A stretch of DNA of 64,000 bases from Streptomyces sp. NBC_01669. Lineage in GTDB: Bacteria; Actinomycetota; Actinomycetes; Streptomycetales; Streptomycetaceae. The position numbers and the translations under genes are program-made. This document shows positions 63,591 through 64,000 of the stretch, one piece after another (position 1 is the stretch's first letter; each line of letters begins with the position of its first letter). The DNA lies in contig NZ_JAPEQG010000001.1 in NCBI RefSeq assembly GCF_026339735.1, forward strand, positions 6,966,501 through 7,030,500, written 5' to 3'. The notes below the pieces were generated by a model, which worked only from the letters and a program-made list of their open reading frames with translations, had not been told where the DNA came from and searched no databases.

Positions 63591-64000
63591 GTGGCAGGAG
63601 TGGCACGTCGCCGCCTCGACGCCGAGCTGGTACGCCGAAAGCTCGCCCGCTCACGCGAGCATGCGAGCCAGCTGATCGCCGCAGGGCGGGTGACCGTCGG
63701 CGGCAACACCGCGACCAAACCCGCCACCCAGGTCGAGACCAGCGCCGCGGTCGTCGTCATCAAGGACGACAGCGACCCCGAGTACGTCTCGCGCGGCGGG
63801 CACAAGCTCGCGGGCGCCCTCGCCGCCTTCGTACCCCTCGGGCTGAAGGTCGAGGGACGGCGGGCACTGGACGCAGGGGCGTCGACCGGTGGATTCACCG
63901 ACGTACTGCTGCGGGCCGGAGCCGGTCATGTCGTCGCCGTCGACGTGGGCTACGGGCAGCTCGCCTGGTCGCTGCAGTCCGATGAACGCGTCACCGTCAA
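63591..64000 (+). CDS. tlyA: TlyA-type rRNA 2'-O-methyltransferase (3' end outside window)
   Basis: The GTG at 63591 with AGGAG upstream begins RRRLDAELVRRKLARSREHASQLIAAGRVTVGG, an S4 RNA-binding domain (residues about 5-65), and SRGGHKLAGAL leads into the methyltransferase domain, with GASTGGFTD (about 103-111) as the SAM-binding loop and AVDVGYGQLAW next. TlyA methylates 16S and 23S rRNA cytidines (C1409, C1920) and affects capreomycin sensitivity. The frame is open at the right edge after 136 codons. Confidence 0.95.
   Translation, partial: MAGVARRRLDAELVRRKLARSREHASQLIAAGRVTVGGNTATKPATQVETSAAVVVIKDDSDPEYVSRGGHKLAGALAAFVPLGLKVEGRRALDAGASTGGFTDVLLRAGAGHVVAVDVGYGQLAWSLQSDERVTV

Overview
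The window is high-GC chromosomal DNA from a Streptomyces species. The evidence is extreme GC at third codon positions, GTG/TTG starts, ATGA/GTGA stop-start overlaps, a cysteine-free chaplin, a streptophobe-family membrane protein, an SGM_5486-type microprotein, Spo0M, a 16S rRNA with the actinobacterial anti-Shine-Dalgarno end, and an iron box of the DmdR/IdeR type. Gene order (S8 protease, moaA, tyrS, two TldD-like genes, fabG-fabI, serB, queA-like, histidine kinase/response regulator, chpE-like chaplin, ABC ATPase, NfeD-SPFH, Spo0M, iron permeases, tlyA) agrees with what I remember of the Streptomyces core chromosome.

Layout. 1-4186: a translationally coupled catabolic-looking operon (acetoacetate-decarboxylase-like, SDR, two paralogous amidohydrolases). 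4198-6001: an insertion carrying a TnpB-type RuvC protein flanked by inverted repeats, abutting a VIT-family transporter. 6951-10086: NTF2-like protein, sterol-desaturase-like membrane oxygenase, lysoplasmalogenase and zinc alcohol dehydrogenase. 10150-15767: CaiB-type CoA-transferase and two tandem S8 proteases. Between the proteases lie three decayed genes: a frameshifted metzincin, a lipoprotein with an in-frame stop, and a deletion remnant of the alcohol dehydrogenase. 16054-24855: acetate-type symporter operon, moaA, small membrane proteins, tyrS and a TldD/TldE-like pair. 25094-33552: fabG-fabI, GntR/CynX pair with operator-like palindromes, SixA, SerB and a streptophobe protein. 33798-41634: FHA-FHA-ABC fusion, transglycosylase, queA-like/SDR pair, two-component system and chaplin. 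41995-48901: ABC ATPase, NfeD/SPFH pair, TSUP permease, HNH protein, PEBP, Spo0M and alkyladenine glycosylase. 48902-54824: a complete rrn operon (16S-23S-5S, no spacer tRNA) with tandem promoter-like motifs and a strong terminator. 54892-64000: a long Arg/Gly/Asp repeat protein with a helical-repeat C-terminus, DUF1015, HAD phosphatase, iron-regulated FecCD2-ATPase operon, SCP2-like protein and the start of tlyA.

Most of the window is ordinary core genome. The parts that repay attention are the TnpB element with its probable structured 3' RNA, the pseudogene cluster between the mosaic S8 paralogues, the recently expanded repeats of the protein next to the rrn operon, and several clean palindromes placed over start regions. 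All statements come from reading sequence by eye; no database search was run.
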